Shown: in pieces, positions 8,719-20,973 of the stretch
Layout: every line of letters begins with the position of its first letter
How positions within the stretch are numbered: position 1 is the stretch's first letter
Source: Siphonodentalium dalli
Taxonomy: Eukaryota > Mollusca > Scaphopoda > Gadilida > Siphonodentaliidae
Reading direction: 5' to 3'
Length of the DNA: 64,000 nucleotides
Assembly (NCBI GenBank): GCA_032622095.1
Contig: CP136067.1
Coordinates: 94,044,707 to 94,108,706, forward strand
Notes under the pieces: generated by a model
The model's input: only the letters and a program-made list of their open reading frames with translations
The model's database searches: none
Told to the model about the DNA's origin: nothing
Translations under genes and position numbers: made by a program

Positions 8719-10827
8719 CCGGGCCAGCTCGTCCCAGTGCCAACTCGGTCTAGGCAGTTTTTGGGAGGAGCTGGACCGGCTTTAGTGGCCGAGTTGGATC
8801 GGGAATTAAAATTGTGGATATGAATTTCTAAAGTTAAGCAGGGTTTCCACTAGTCCAAGTCTTCTCGTACTAAAACCGGCTAAGATATTGGGATGGAGGT
8901 GCCGGTCTTTAGTCCGAGTTCCAGGCCCATGCATTCTTATGACACGACTTAAGCGTTAGTGACCCGCTCAAATAAAACCACAATTATATGAAATAAAATA
9001 TCACAATTGCGACAATAAACGGATATTTTCCGCAGAAGACATGCTATTTGATCTGAAACCCACATCAGTTGTGAATTGAAAGCGGTAATTTAATGCGAAA
9101 AGAGACATTTACCGCAATGTTTACAAATTTTTAAAAGTATGCGAACTCAGTTGACCTCGCGAACTGTGTTCGGCATTTTCCGTTGAAAATATTCCGTAGA
9201 TTTTCGACTGACAATGCAAATTACGATGAATTCTCCATTGTAATCGTAATTATGTGTGTCAATAAATAAAAAATAAATAGATTAATTAAACATTGAAGAT
9301 ATAAATGTAATACATTAAATAAATTACGGGGAATTACAACCCTCTCAAAGTTTAAAACAGTGTAAACACAACGACCATTAGAATAAATAATATGGTGCTA
9401 CATTTCCCACATTTGGTGGACTTCAGTGAAATTAAGATATATACTAAGCGAACAGAGCAATATACTGCTCTTGTTAAGCACACAAAAAATCAAACAAAAT
9501 TTGTATAAATTTTTAACCTTAAGTTTGAAAAGTCCCACTAAAACGGAAGAACTATATTTCGAAACTGTGTGATTCGGTTCTCCGATTATTTTATCAACAC
9601 AAAACTCAAAATGCACATGGATGAAAATCACACGCATGGCAAGTCAGACACAAGAGTTCTAATTTGCTCCAATTTTGACAAGTTGCTTGCGAAAATTGTC
9701 AACAAAACTACCTTTCTGATCCTCCATTATGTCATTAAGTTTTTAGTGCGGGAATTGTTCTCAAAGCACATTGGAAACTGGACTTTGCGGCGATCGGTTT
9801 TCGCTATTTTGTTCGGAAAACCCCGCGCTATATATAGAAATGGAAACTAGAATACTCAGAACAAACACCGGACAATGCCGAAGTTCTTCGGAACCTGAGT
9901 TCGGCTTTCAGTTAAGTAAACAAACAGAAAAAACAGCGATGTTGGTGACAATCAACCGGAATATTCTATGCGTAATTTAACATGAAAGTTAGATTATTAT
10001 ACACCATTATGACCATAAGATGTCTCTCTTTCCGATGTATATAGCATATGTATTGATTCATTAGGTAAATCGAGTAAAATACACCACAGATTCCCACCAC
10101 AGATCGTGGGCGTAACTCGTGTGATAGGATTGGTATAGAAGCGGGCTTGGACTAAAGACCGGCACCTCCATCCCAATATCTTAGCCGGTTTTAGTACGAG
10201 AAGACTTGGACTAGGTTTCCACTAGGGTAAAAATATTGGTTCCATTGAATACGAATGGCCGACGATGGTTCGGCTAGCCATAGGTGATTTGTTTTATTTT
10301 AGTGTCCAGAAAACCTCATTTCCTTGCACCTGGGGAGATCTAGATACATTTTCTAAGTAAAACATTCATTGAAATTTGAGACCAGGAATGAAATAATAGA
10401 TGCAAGTAATCACATACCGAACTAGTATTCTTTTACATATTTTCAGCACACATATGTACATTATTGTAATTGCAATTGGCCACTACAAACGCAAGCTTAT
10501 CATAGTTAATGAAAACCTATGGAAGTAAGACACGTTATATTGAGGTGCCCAATCAGGATATATAGAAAATAGATCACACCGACATCAATGGAATCTTGGC
10601 CGAGACGAGAACAAGACTTACAAAATGTAATGACTTCCTTGTTAGTATGTTACCAATGGCAAACTTAAGAAATAAAATGCTTGTCTTTACGTGTACATGT
10701 ATTTGCCCACACCGTTATATTAGAGAGAAAGAATCCCTTGGGCCGAGCTAACCTGGGGCGTGCTAGCCCAGGATGAGCTGGCCCAGGTAGATTGGGCCGA
10801 GTCGGCCCTGGGACAAGCTGGCCCATT
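8719..10827. mobile_element. Possible outer inverted-repeat element around 8851-10214
   Basis: GGGCCAGCTCGTCCCAG followed by ACTCGG (from 8719) is mirrored near the right end by CTGGGACAAGCTGGCCC (to about 10827), with further GC-rich GCTGGCCCAGG-like repeats at 10745-10800. If these are terminal repeats, the 1.36-kb element inside is nested. No target duplication was found. Confidence 0.3.
8851..10214. mobile_element. DNA transposon with about 68-bp perfect terminal inverted repeats, non-autonomous
   Basis: The left end TAGTCCAAGTCTTCTCGTAC... through about 8918 is mirrored exactly at 10147-10214. GTTTCCAC flanks both ends (8843-8850 and 10215-10222), an 8-bp target duplication. The 1.36-kb interior has no transposase-like frame. 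The 8-bp duplication fits hAT, Merlin or MULE types; the superfamily is not determined. Confidence 0.75.
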
Positions 10828-11696
10828 TCCTCATAATTCATCTCAAAGCACCGAAGAACGCCCGGTAGTTAGAATAGCAGTCACATGACCTAATATTTGC
10901 CAATATCCCAGTCCCGCAATCGCAATAATGACAATAAAAATAAATTTGATTTTCATGTACAAACATTTATATAGGTTACATAATATTATTCCCAAATGCG
11001 AATGATAACAAGTCAGGTAGCAGTCATGGCTACAATACAAACAGGTCAAGTATGACATGTCTATTTATAAACAATGAGAACTTTTTAGTTCACTGTACTG
11101 TCATCTGTCAAGTTGCCAACATGTGGCTTATTACCATTCGTGTAATACAAGTTTTGTCTGTGTAAACATTACGTGAGTTTACCATACAGTTAATACAGAA
11201 AATTATCATTATATCTTGTACATATTATGGTGTAAGCAATGACTATAAAGTCATAGGTTGAAAATAACAGTTATCCGGTTATGATCGAGTTACACGTTGG
11301 GGGTCATTGCAATTAACAGGCTACAGAAATAGGTTGACCGTTTCAGCAGTAAACACTTCCAAACAATGACCAATAAACTCCAAGAAAAGTTGTAATCAAC
11401 TAGTTTAATCAGTAGTTTTCATATTGAAACTCATCCAATACTATGCATTTATTAAGTCATAAATAAGTAGCAACATATTTGAAGTTGCGCAGATTGATGT
11501 CCAAACATGCACCGGAGGGTTTGTGTTTGTAACAATTTGCGGAGTTTCCTAATTCTGACGCAAACAAGCAATATATGGTTTTGCACTAGTCAAATGTATC
11601 TGTGGGAATTGCCAGACATCATTATGATGCTTTGATATTGTGGCATTTTTTAAGAAACTGCAGGCTCCGCTGAAAATTTATTTGACAGGTAATGCA

Positions 11697-11741
<45 letters not shown>

Positions 11742-13287
11742 AGTAAAAAATTTGCTGGAAGGTATGCCAGGGTGGATGGGTGGCCCGAGGGGCAAAAAAT
11801 GCGTTTTTTACACCCTCATGCAAATTTTTTACTAAAGACCTTTTGTGCCCTTATATGACATTTTTAACAGTTTAAAACAAATTATAACTAGAATGCACTC
11901 ACTGGAGCTGCCTATACTTGCGCCCATCACACATTTGGCATGTTGTGTGGTGTCTTGCCAACAACAGATTGAACCACGGGTGCTGGCCCCTCGTTTGAGA
12001 GATTGATAACAAAAATCTAGATATCAAATCTCTGTTCATCCATCGCTGAAATAGTTGTGTGTACGGACATAATATCTCTGTTATCTCAATTTGATCTACA
12101 CTAGTTACACTAATGATAGTCTTAGTAATACATACGAGTTGTTTGACATATTAATATAACAATATAGACATCGTTCATATGAAGGGTGTGAAGACGATTG
12201 GTTGCCGACGATGCTATATTATATGCCAATTGGGTTAACTTACTAGTTTGACTAGAATGATATAAAGTGTGTATGCCAGTGGCAAAAACCATCAAAATAA
12301 TTTACAAAATACCGACACAATTAAATAAAGGAAACGGGATCATTGGTTAGTCTTTGATTAACAATGTGTCAATGTGAACATGCCCTTAGCGACTGATCTA
12401 CAGACTTCGGGAACATATCAAAATGTCTATTGCGTTTGAGAATGAGAAAGCTTGTTTTCCCAGTTAATTAATAAGGCATTTTAATAATCCATGTTTCCAC
12501 ATTCACATTTTCAGTGCAATTGTTTTTTGACCGGACATGATTTATATGCACCAGGATCTTTCGAAAATGTTTTGAACTTTCCAGAAATATGTTCGCACCT
12601 CACAGTCACTGCGGAAAAAAAAAAACGATTCCGCACGCATCTTTTAGACTGATCTCAACTCATTTCCTCGAGTTTCAAGATATATAAAATAGGCTTCTAA
12701 TGGGTATGTACTGTTGCCGACGTTTGTTTTACATGTAGTATATATATTTATAATAATCAAACACGAAGTTGTTGGCAGATGGAATGGTTTAGCCTGTCCG
12801 TGTAATACGAGTCTTGCGCGCCCATGTAGCTTGTGACGTCCTGATGTGCGTCGTGACGTCATGGCGTCTTGATCGGTTTCCAGAAAGAAATAATTCAATA
12901 TTGTTCATTTATGAACGATTTATTACCAAAATAAAACCAGATAACAATGCAAATTAAGTAAATATGTGGATTTAAATTACAATTGATGCAACCATTTCAT
13001 ATTAGCGCGGGTTCATTTTTTACAATATGTACTTCCGGTATGACGTAACTTATTCACGGAAGGACAGACATCCGAGCCGAAAACATTACTTGCGTCCAGC
13101 ATGGACTGGCGCAAGTAATAATTTATAACTGCAAAAACACCATATTTATGTTACTGGAACCTCATATGGGCCTTAGGAGAGATGACATTAAGCTATATGG
13201 CATGTTGCATTTGGGGCGGTGGGGTGAAAAAATTCCTTCCCGACACCCTTCGGAAAAAAGCTTCGAGAAATGTAAAACTGAAATATA
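10828..13287. other. Intergenic, no gene recognised
   Basis: AT-rich sequence with short unconvincing open frames. Apart from the G tract at 11697-11740, I see no exon, RNA gene or delimited element. Confidence 0.4.
11697..11740. repeat. Run of 44 consecutive G
   Basis: An uninterrupted G tract within a dispersed repeat whose other copy (inverted, near 15690-15830) has only 13 C at the matching place (15788-15800), flanked by TTTTTTACTAC. It may form a G-quadruplex. Its exact length is vulnerable to sequencing and assembly error. Confidence 0.7.
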
Positions 13288-13500
13288 ATAACTTGTCTTG
13301 ATGTAACTAAAGCCAAGATCATTGTGTGCATGGAAAAAGAGCAACTGCCTCAAACATTAATGTGACTATCAATGGCTAGAATATAACTGTCATCACACTG
13401 TTCATCAGTGCATCAAGCCAATCAGTGAAATATTTGCATGTCTATCAACTCATATGATCTGTTACTCTCACAACACCTAAAATATCCAAGTCTGGCATAG
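13288..13500. repeat. Direct repeat, left copy (partner 15027-15237)
   Basis: About 210 bp, including AACATTAATGTGACTATCAA and CAATCAGTGAA, recurs at 15027-15237 with about 85% identity by eye. The left copy is interrupted at its right end by the insertion 13500-14860; the right copy is uninterrupted. Confidence 0.6.
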
Positions 13501-14862
13501 CAGTGCTGGCCTTATGAAAAATCTGCAGGGGCTAAAATTCGCCCTCGCCAAAATACTTTGCAGGGGCTAAAATATTTTGCAGGCCAGGGGCAATTTCTGT
13601 TTTATGGGGTATTTATGTTGCAACACATGAAATACAAGTAAACTGACATATATGTCATATTGCATATAACTTATTATGTGGTAAGTGATAATATTTAAAT
13701 TTAATTTATTTATAATCATATATTAATTGTGAAATTATCAATGAATGTTGTATAACTTATTAATGTTTAATAAAGTACTTTTATAAATGTTATACCATGT
13801 CTTGCATATATGGTATTGTTGTGTTTGTTCCTAAATGCCTGATCCAAGTGACCTAATGGTTAACCAGAATCAATCAATCATTATAATATATTTATATCAT
13901 ATATTACATACTGTTATAGTACTGTATAATACATGTATGAGGTGACATCATGGTAAAATATTATTGTAAGTTAACCAGAATACATGATCTGTCAATAATC
14001 TGGATGCATGCATAGGCCTACGTGCAGGCGTACTAAGATAAGAATAAGCATAGCTGCATACAGTAGATTTTCCAAAAGTCGCATAGTTGTATGTATAGGC
14101 CTACACAGACTTTGAGAACAAATGTATTCAAATTAATAATAGGTAGTCCGTATATAGGGCCTAATTTCATATATTATCTGAATCAATCGGAGCAATGACA
14201 CAAATTACTAGTAGTGGTACCATTTTGTTATCGAAATTGATTTTGAACTCAACTGTAGCCTGTAGTCTGAATGTTTAAAACAATGTATACACAGCATGCT
14301 TTGATGTGTGTAGCAAGCGATCCAATGAGTGTGTTACCTTGGTCACCGACATGGTCCGATTCACACTGGGGCATGCAGGTAGTTAGTAAGGCCTTATAAA
14401 TTGCAGGTGTGTTTCACACTCTGCGGTGTTTAGATAGGAACCTGGCTAGTCGTGTCTTTATGTGATGAACAATGCATGATTATGGCATGTGAGAGGAGTT
14501 TTCGCCAGTGGTCACAGCTAGTGTTGTTTTATTAGGATCGTACTGTGAACACAATACAAATTTCAAAGTTAGGTCATGTAATTGTCAGTCTGTCACTGGT
14601 GACAGGTGTGTAGCATGGTTTGGCCTAATTAGATATACCGGTGGTAGCCGACTGTTAACATAGCATGTGTCTCCTGCTTCAAAGATGCGATGTCGCGTTG
14701 CCTTATATGTTTTCAAACGGATAACTCATCAAAATTACGACTGCAAAAGTATGTTGGGCAGTGAATGTTGCGCGAGCGATATATCGCCCACGCCAAATTG
14801 AAATTGCGCGGGCGACGCGCGAGCGATAAAATCGCTCGCGCCATATTGCCAGGCCTGCATAG
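13500..14862. mobile_element. Insertion of about 1.36 kb revealed by a paralogous empty site
   Basis: The left copy of the direct repeat breaks at CTGGCATAG. The right part resumes after this segment with CATAGTGAGTGACTG, while the uninterrupted copy at 15220-15240 reads CTGGTATAGTGCTGTGACTG. The insert starts CAGTGCTGGCC and ends GCCAGGCCTG, a short imperfect inverted pair, with CATAG on both sides. GC-rich tracts lie near both ends. No coding frame is recognised. It may be a hAT-like non-autonomous element. Confidence 0.45.
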
Positions 14863-15026
14863 TGAGTGACTGTTTGTCATTTATTATAACAGAGGTTGCT
14901 CCGGTAGACTAACAAAAGTGTTAAGGCATAATGCTAGATAATGGGCTGGTTGACAGACTAATCGGAAATGGTTAGAAATTAATGAATTGTGTGTATCCTG
15001 TACAATGACCTAAGTTTGCATATATA

Positions 15027-15237
15027 AGTAAACTTGTCCTGATGCAACTAATGCCTAGATCATTGTACGCATGGAAAAAGAGCGAGCAACTGTCTCAAAC
15101 ATTAATGTGACTATCAATGGGTAGAAAATATCTGTCATCATGATCAGTGCATCAATCCAATCAGTGAATTATTTGCATGTCTTTCAACTCAGATGATCTC
15201 TCACAAGACCGAAAGTATCCAAGTCTGGTATAGTGCT
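15027..15237. repeat. Direct repeat, right copy (uninterrupted)
   Basis: Partner of 13288-13500. It preserves the pre-insertion sequence of the site occupied by the element 13500-14862. Confidence 0.6.
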
Positions 15238-15249
15238 GTGACTGCTTGT

Positions 15250-15400
15250 CATCTATATATATAAACGAGTAGGATCTGTCCGGAGTTTTCTCTCAGACCC
15301 CTGACCGAGTTCAACCAAATTTGGTGTGGTGATTCGGGGTACCCTGGCGGATGTTATAATGGTATTAGTTTTTCAAAATTTTTATTTAAAATAAATAAAA
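15250..15400. repeat. Dispersed repeat shared with 19640-19790
   Basis: CCAAATTTGGTGTGGTGATT and GGTACCCTGGCGGA also occur near 19720-19760. This is a degenerate dispersed family of the kind that ends in Tyr/Phe-rich non-coding frames; no protein is recognisable. Confidence 0.45.
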
Positions 15401-16346
15401 TAAAATTGGTTTTGATAAATTGAGCAAGGAATTCAATCTTAAAAAAAAGTTTATTAAAACAATATATATAAATCAAAATGTTTCAATGACCAAATGTGCT
15501 TGAAGCGCACAAAGGGGCCGCCGCTAACTGGCGCTAAGTGAAGGGTCTGTCTAAGATCAAAAAGTGTGCGAAGTCCAACAAAGGGGGCCATGCACAGGTA
15601 TCTTTGATGCTGAATATAGGCTCCCAAAGGATTATGCGATTTTAGACCAATTTTAGTGAAATTTGGGGGGTGGGTGTAACAAAATTGGGACTAAAAAATA
15701 AAAAAATTTGCAGGTTTGGGGTTGGTGGGTCCTCGAAAATGCCAGATGAAAAAAAAACGCCATATCTTCCTGCAATTTTTTTTACTACCCCCCCCCCCCC
15801 TGGCCTGCATGGGCCTCATGGGTAATGGCTAGTCCGCAAAACTGACTTTTATTATCAGAGCATAGCTCCATATTCGAGAGCGTCTAGCTCTGTTTGAATA
15901 GTTGGGTCCACCAACTAGGGTAAATTGGTAATCCGTAATGCCTAATGCCGTAATGGCATGAGATTGCATGCACATAATGATCTGATATATTTCCGAAGTG
16001 ATAATACAAATGGGTAGCTATATATCGTTCGATAGATTGCTAGTTATATCATTATATAATGTTATTATACTGTTATGAGGCAGTAGTATTTGTACCAAAT
16101 GTGAAATTGATAACAAAACTGTCTGAAACTGCAGTTGTGAAATGTGAAATAAACAAAAACCGGAAGTTTATATTTTACAGAGATTTCAACGAGCACGTCT
16201 TTTGAAATTCCGTAATAGTACCCTGTAAACTCAATTACTTAGTAACGTAGCTAATGATGCCGCATGTATAATTATATATACATTATGGCTTATTTTAACA
16301 ATATCACAAACAAAACATAAAAGTTGCTAAAACAAATACAATATAT

Positions 16347-16529
16347 AATATACATGTTATCTCTGCAGTGAATTGATCTGCGCGAAGTATCACGTCGAGT
16401 TGAAGAGGTCAGATCGCTGGATCAAACGAGCCACCGCAGGCGTCGAGTTTGATCCAGCGATCTGACCTCTTCAACTCGACGTGATCATTTCGCGCAGATC
16501 AATTCACTGCAGCGCTAACATGTATATTA
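16347..16529. repeat. Long near-perfect palindrome, GC-rich core
   Basis: Arms of about 80 bp: ATATACATGTTA, then CTGCAGTGAATTGATCTGCG... to ...GATCCAGCGATC..., mirrored on the right to TAACATGTATAT. A loop of about 19 bp lies near 16430-16447. It is much more GC-rich than its surroundings. It resembles a foldback MITE; TA or longer duplications are ambiguous in the AT-rich flanks. Confidence 0.65.
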
Positions 16530-18185
16530 TTTGACAATCTTTTTTATTTAAAAAGCACAATTTATGTCATTAATTATGAAATGAAACCACATGTAGGCCA
16601 ATAGCTAGTAACAAAAATAAAGAATGAACTGTTTTTGTATAATAAATCATAAATAATCCTGATTTTTACGGACACGCGCAGTAGGCCATATGCGAGATAG
16701 AGAAGGGTGGTATGGCATCGGATCAAACTGTAGCTGATCCGATGGTTGGGAAATGATCTCTATACTATAGCGGTGTTGGGGAAAGAATATAAAAACGATA
16801 GTCATATAATATATATACATATATATATCTTTCTTTTTTTAACCTCCTAGTCCAAGATTATTTAATATCATAATTATTCAACAGCACAGTTTTAAATATT
16901 TAACGCCCCTAAATTTCATCGTGTGTATTTTTATTCGTGTCGAAGTATTCGATTTTTTTTAATCTGTTATTTTCCACCACATTGCATATTTGGCGACCTT
17001 GCAAAAATTCCAATGACATTCTTCCAGAAATATATGGACATGCACAGACGCCATCGCAAGTGTTCTAAAGGTCATGCAATGTCGCAGTTTGCTATGACTT
17101 TGCATGGCTATCAGCTATATAGTGCTATCGCAAATTAACTTCGGAATATAGCTCCTCACAAAAGCCGAACATAACCGAATGAAGTTATTGTCACAAGGCT
17201 CCAGTCACATTCATATCCAGCTTGTCTAATTCCATGCTTTATATGGCGCGAAATCGCCATCGCGTTCGTGACTAAACTTTCGACGTCATGCTCCAAAATT
17301 AACTTCGTTTATCAACTTATAGTCACCTGGACTGGATATAGTGTTGCAAGCGGCAAATTGTGCCTTCTACTTCTCCAAATTTAATTGTTAATAGCTGACA
17401 CTGTCGGGTCAAGGAAATCAAAAAATTGACATTTTATAGATGACTGATTTACTTAAATTTCTAGTCTATTACTATTAGTACTAATACTATTGTATTAGTG
17501 ATTACATATCAGCAAATTTAGTTTTCAACGACTTCAGGCTCAGCCTCACCCTCACCCACTCACGGTGAGTGTGACTCGGGTCAAATGCAATTCTAGCCAT
17601 CTACAGACCAGTCGACACACAGATGAGAGAAACATATGAAGCCCAGTGAACTGGTAACTGACAAAGTGAGTCAATTAACTTGGTGAGTGAAGGAAAAGAA
17701 GAACATCTCAGATTTGGTCTCGGCACATTGCAGAGTATAGTGACCGGTGAGAGGATATGCTTCCAACTTTCCATCTATTAATTATGTTTCCTGTGATGGA
17801 CAGATTAAGTTAAATATAATAATTATAATGCACCGTTAATAACGCCATTAACGGTGATTTGTTTTAGCATTCTCACATATTAAATATTTCATTATTCTAA
17901 CACTGTGTTCTCAGTTTAAACCTTAAGCATTAAGCGGAAGCTCGGTCAGCATGGCTAGCATCTATAGCGGCTATTTCAGTATTTGTGGAAAAATTATTAA
18001 ATATAGCCCTGCATGCGTACTTGCTATTGTCGTCTTGACGCATTGGATTCATCTGTATGCTAAACATAATAATTCCAGACCAAGCTGGTCGAACTGTCAT
18101 TACCTAGATAGTTCTACATGACTCTTGAGGCAATCCCAAATGGTCATATAAATGTTTTATGAACTTTAATCTGGTAGCATTTTCT
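16530..18185. other. Intergenic, no gene recognised
   Basis: AT-rich sequence with a short TA-rich stretch near 16805-16830. No exon or delimited element seen. Confidence 0.4.
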
Positions 18186-18937
18186 TAGACCATGCTATGA
18201 AATCTCTATTCTAGCTAGTAGCTATGCCCGTCGAGAATTATGTATTCCATAACAAACTTTTTGCTGTTGCGATAGGGAAGTTTGTAACAATGATAAAACA
18301 GTACAGGTAATAAATTATAAAATACCTGTTCCTTAATAATGTGTCATAGAATGTGAAGTTCAACTTTGAAATTGCAAGATTTAAGTGACTTTGTGGTTGA
18401 TTTTGCTTTGCGTCACTTACAATACATGCACTCGTGTAATTCCTCCCGGGCAATAATTTAAATGTTTATATACTATCAGATGCCTAACAATAGTGTCAGC
18501 ATGTGCTGCATGATTAGTAAGTTTGGATAAAATTCTCAACGATCATTAAATGATTTGGCATAGAGACATATATAGTATTAAATTAAAATAGAATTAAATA
18601 GATGAAAATTTCCATCACTATTATTAATTTCAGCCTAAGTCTCCACTGACACTATTATTGACCATCACAATGATTTGACACCTGAGAGTACGATATCAGC
18701 TCACAAAATTCACAAACAAGCATGCAATCTCGAGCTGGGACCACTGTGAAGTAGATTATTGAGGAACAAGTATTAACAATAAAGTGAAATATATTCCCTG
18801 CTTGTTTATTCAATGTTAAAAAGTTCGCTGTCAGAACATAAAAAAGTTCCCAGGTTGTTGTACAGTGCAATTGGTGTAATATGGTCTATAGTAATCTCCA
18901 CGGTCATAGCTAGTGTAGAGATTCATGACATGATCTA
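18186..18937. mobile_element. Foldback MITE related to 37665-38196
   Basis: It starts TAGACCATGCTATGAAATCTC and ends with the complement of TAGATCATGTCATGAATCTC. The interior contains TGTTCCTTAATAATGT in both inverted halves, as in the copy at 37665. Flanking 9-mers match at 6 of 9 positions, so the duplication is decayed or the match is by chance. Confidence 0.55.
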
Positions 18938-20750
18938 TTATTTTGTTGTGGTTCGATAGTCTGTTATATATCGAAATATAGTATCGTTGCACGTGGTATT
19001 GTCTTTAATAGGCCATGGCCTGGCTTTTAATGTGAACTCCGTAAACGTACATATATATATGCGCGTCTGACTAATAAGTAGTAAATGTATAGGAAACGCC
19101 CGGAACATACCAATATTGCACAATGACATCAGTTTGTTTGATTTAAATTATTTATCCACTCCAGCCCCAAAACAATAGTCATTTGGCAAATTATGTCATT
19201 CCTTTTCGAAGTGCCTATCATCTACTGAAGGTGGATCCTACCATGCACAGGCCCGAAATTGTGTCTCATTGAGTCATTGTGCCCACCTCATGTAACTCGC
19301 TGAAAGTCAAGCATACATAAATATCTATACATAAATCAGATGAGGCTATAGATGTGAAATATGCACGAATTAAATTAATTAATGTTGTCTTGAAAATTGG
19401 TCGCTGGGCTAGATTCAACCTTCACCAGATGATAGCCATTTTTACCAGATATAGTAAACATGTGGATATTGGTCTGGAAATTAGAAAAAAATGTTAGAGG
19501 CAATGTTTCACCCTGCCCCGGCCATGTCTAACTGTGCCCCAACTTCCCATACATCTGGTGCTGCAATATATGCTCGTGCAAATATGTTCATATTAGACAT
19601 AAATATTCACATAGGTTCATATTAGACTTATTTGATTATGAAAAAGGCCAAGAGAGAGTAGGATATGTCTGTCCTTCCATCTGTCTGTCCGTATTTTCTC
19701 CCCGACTGCTGGTCCGATTTCAACCGAATTTGGTGTGTTGATTTTGGGTACCCTGGCGGAGGATATAACGTCGTTAGTTTTTTTTTTTTTTTTATTTAAA
19801 TAAAAACAATGAAAAGTAACACTGGAAAGTTAGTATTCAGGCACCATGTCATCTGTGGGGGGTGTAACATTCTACTAACATAACCGAAAATCAGAAGCAA
19901 ATAGACCGCTTCATCCCAAAGAAAAAGACGTCTGAACTAAGCTCAAAAGTAAATATTTACTTCCAAATTCGGGACGCAACTATCGGCGATAAACTTACGA
20001 AAATTATTTCGCCATCGAGAGTCACTGCATTTCATTAATATATAAGAAAGGCGGTGTGTTATCAATTTGGATATAATATTTGTAAAATATAACTACTTTG
20101 ATGAAGATTATTGAATATTCACCATTTCAATTTGATCACCCTACTGGAGTGTTTAAAATCACTTTACATAAACTCACTATGGGCCCATTTCAGAATCAAA
20201 TAAGTCCAATATGAACCAAGTTGCATGAGGATATGTAAATTATGTTGCAGCAAATATGTGCGCTCTTTATATAATTATGTGTTTTCACTGTGGCCCGAGC
20301 CATCCAACGGAATAACGGGTATAAGTCCACTATGGGCTAAATTGGGCTTATTCCAGAATAAAATAAGTCCAATATGAACAGATCTATGCCAATCCCCCGA
20401 CGCCGAATAAAGGCTCCCTTCGGGAGCCCGTGAAGGGAGGGGAGATCAATGTTACATGTACATCAGTATGGACACAGCAGGGGAATATATTTTTTATAAA
20501 CATTTTTGTTTTGTATATATATATATACGGACAAATCCTTGATATGATGACTATAATTATGTTGTCCAAAGTTGTATATACATGTACATGTAGACCGACA
20601 TCTCCGTGCTATGAGAAATGTAATTATTTTGCAAAGTTGCCAAAGCACCGCCAGAGCGGGGTGGGGGGGGGGGGGGGGGGGGGCGAGCACTAAGATTAAC
20701 AAAGACGTGTTCATCTCAATTTTATTCCAGTACCTGAGCTCTCATTCAAC
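18938..20750. other. Intergenic upstream of HAT1
   Basis: It contains the dispersed repeat at 19640-19790 and a G tract near 20661-20683. Segments near 20160-20220 and 20320-20385 share AATAAGTCCAATATGAAC. No gene was recognised. The HAT1 promoter should lie at its right end but no defined core element can be assigned. Confidence 0.35.
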
Positions 20751-20771
20751 ATACAGTGAAAAACGGAAGTC

Positions 20772-20812
20772 AGCAACAACAACAATAGCAACAACAACAA
20801 CAACAACAACAA
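20772..20812. repeat. CAA microsatellite
   Basis: Mostly uninterrupted CAA/ACA triplets with one TAG variant, about 160 bp upstream of the HAT1 start codon, so probably in the promoter or 5' UTR. Confidence 0.8.
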
Positions 20813-20966
20813 TTCCATTCTTATTTGTATATATACAGGATATTGGCACTCTCATGAATGAAACGCACCGACACCTGAATAATTATGTATCTATTACACC
20901 TTGGGATATAACGGAATCTGAATGACGACTTTGGTTGTTCCGTATTTTTAGAAAACTGATTTTGAA

Positions 20967-20973
20967 ATGGCGG
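20967..20973 (+). CDS. HAT1: HAT1 coding exon 1 (7-nt coding part)
   Basis: ATGGCGG followed by the donor GTAAGT. The single leftover G joins AT of exon 2 to give Asp, so the protein starts M-A-D-I-T-I-A-K. Start context GAAATGG is favourable. Chosen because no in-frame ATG lies in exon 2 upstream of the conserved region and because phase and donor fit. The real exon extends upstream as 5' UTR; its beginning is not visible. Confidence 0.7.

Noticed and set aside
11640-11858. Poly-Gly containing open frame
   Set aside because: Glycines come from the 44-G run; the rest matches a dispersed repeat.
20572-20925. Open frame spanning the CAA repeat upstream of HAT1
   Set aside because: Composition is dominated by the microsatellite and G tract; no domain, and it overlaps the likely HAT1 promoter region.
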